From the NCBI GenBank assembly GCA_023262145.1, contig JALRDR010000028.1, positions 1 to 33,373 on the forward strand: 33,373 bases of DNA. Direction: 5' to 3'. Below the pieces are notes generated by a model. It made no database searches. It saw only the letters and a list, made by a program, of their open reading frames with translations, and was not told where the DNA came from. Source of the DNA: Planctomycetaceae bacterium (GTDB lineage Bacteria; Planctomycetota; Planctomycetia; Planctomycetales; Planctomycetaceae). This document shows positions 33,068-33,373 of the stretch, one piece after another. Position numbers and translations under genes: made by a program. Positions within the stretch are counted from its first letter, which is position 1, and the number at the start of each line of letters is the position of its first letter.

Positions 33068-33373
33068 TTATTCGGTTGAGTCGGTGGCGTTTCGTTCTGC
33101 GTCCAGCGACGTCTGAATGCGATCCTGGACGGCCTGAAACAGTCCGGGGTGCATTCCAAACGGTGGAGTGATGAGCCAGGACACCTGTGGAAAGTTTGCG
33201 GCGGCTTCCTGGACGAGTGCCGGGATGTCCTGGGTCCAGTGGCGACCCGGGGCAAGGAACCACGGAAAGACCACAACTTTTGTGGCTCCCCGTTCAATGC
33301 AACGGGCAAAGGCTTCGGCAATGGACGGACTGGCCAGTTCCATGTGGGCCGGCTCCACAATGGCGTACTGCGA
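33068..33373 (-). CDS. CbiX-like sirohydrochlorin chelatase, start outside the window
   Basis: The frame is still open at the right end of the window, so only about 102 C-terminal residues are seen; an internal GTG at 33358 is not the start. YAIVEPAHMELASPSIAEAF and VVVFPWFLAPGRHWTQDIP are characteristic of the CbiX/SirB chelatases, and the histidine in GRHWTQDIP would be one of the metal-binding residues. These enzymes insert cobalt or iron into sirohydrochlorin for cobalamin or sirohaem. The gene is convergent with the decarboxylase gene, ten bases apart. Metal specificity and completeness cannot be judged. Confidence 0.85.
   Translation of the reverse strand, partial: SQYAIVEPAHMELASPSIAEAFARCIERGATKVVVFPWFLAPGRHWTQDIPALVQEAAANFPQVSWLITPPFGMHPGLFQAVQDRIQTSLDAERNATDSTE

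Overview
The window looks like a chromosomal segment of a planctomycete (phylum Planctomycetota, probably order Planctomycetales). The evidence is the family content: two large DUF1549/DUF1553 c-type haem proteins, a DUF1501 Tat-exported protein and a DUF1559 pseudopilin-like protein with a tiny lipoprotein behind it. These families are expanded in that phylum. Base composition is moderately GC-rich and even throughout. I see no phage, transposon, integron, CRISPR, rRNA or tRNA. Most of the window is housekeeping or lineage-typical genes, and I do not find a clear-cut novel defence or mobile system.

Layout, left to right. (1) 1-2060: 3' part of a DUF1549/DUF1553 gene, followed by a gene-free stretch (2061-2822) whose first 330 bases are rich in hairpins and end in a strong + strand intrinsic terminator, so a small RNA is possible. 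(2) 2823-6054, minus strand: DUF1501, then DUF1559 with a 55-residue lipoprotein and an intrinsic terminator. (3) 6247-7631, plus strand: a DUF374-type acyltransferase and an isochorismatase-family hydrolase. (4) 7632-9044, minus strand: a two-membrane-segment protein of unknown function and a doubtful small ORF. (5) 9157-10611, plus strand: a receiver-like domain lacking its acidic pair joined to an HD-GYP domain. (6) 10591-15656, minus strand: a likely four-gene operon of folE, a polytopic membrane protein, a zinc-ribbon membrane protein and a YdiJ-like FAD/iron-sulfur dehydrogenase. (7) 16004-18165: an SDR oxidoreductase (+) convergent with a cystathionine gamma-synthase-type enzyme (-). 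(8) 18659-22593: a small His/Tyr/Ser-rich secreted protein (+) convergent with a complete 1169-residue DUF1549/DUF1553 protein (-). (9) 22913-25376: an M24 aminopeptidase (+) overlapping tail-to-tail with a divergent circularly permuted ATP-grasp-like protein (-). (10) 25466-29120, plus strand: a compact flippase-like, methyltransferase and glycosyltransferase trio. (11) 29228-33057, plus strand: priA and a PLP-dependent decarboxylase. (12) 33068-33373, minus strand: the C-terminal part of a CbiX-like chelatase.

How the genes may work together: the flippase-like/methyltransferase/glycosyltransferase trio is translationally coupled and probably serves a surface glycan. The folE operon couples a pterin enzyme to membrane proteins of unknown role and a large respiratory-type dehydrogenase. 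The DUF1501 and DUF1553 genes are usually neighbours in planctomycetes but here are separated and on opposite strands. The most promising items for follow-up are the hairpin-rich stretch at 2118-2392 and the divergent ATP-grasp-like protein at 24066-25376. All identifications come from reading motifs; no database search was run.
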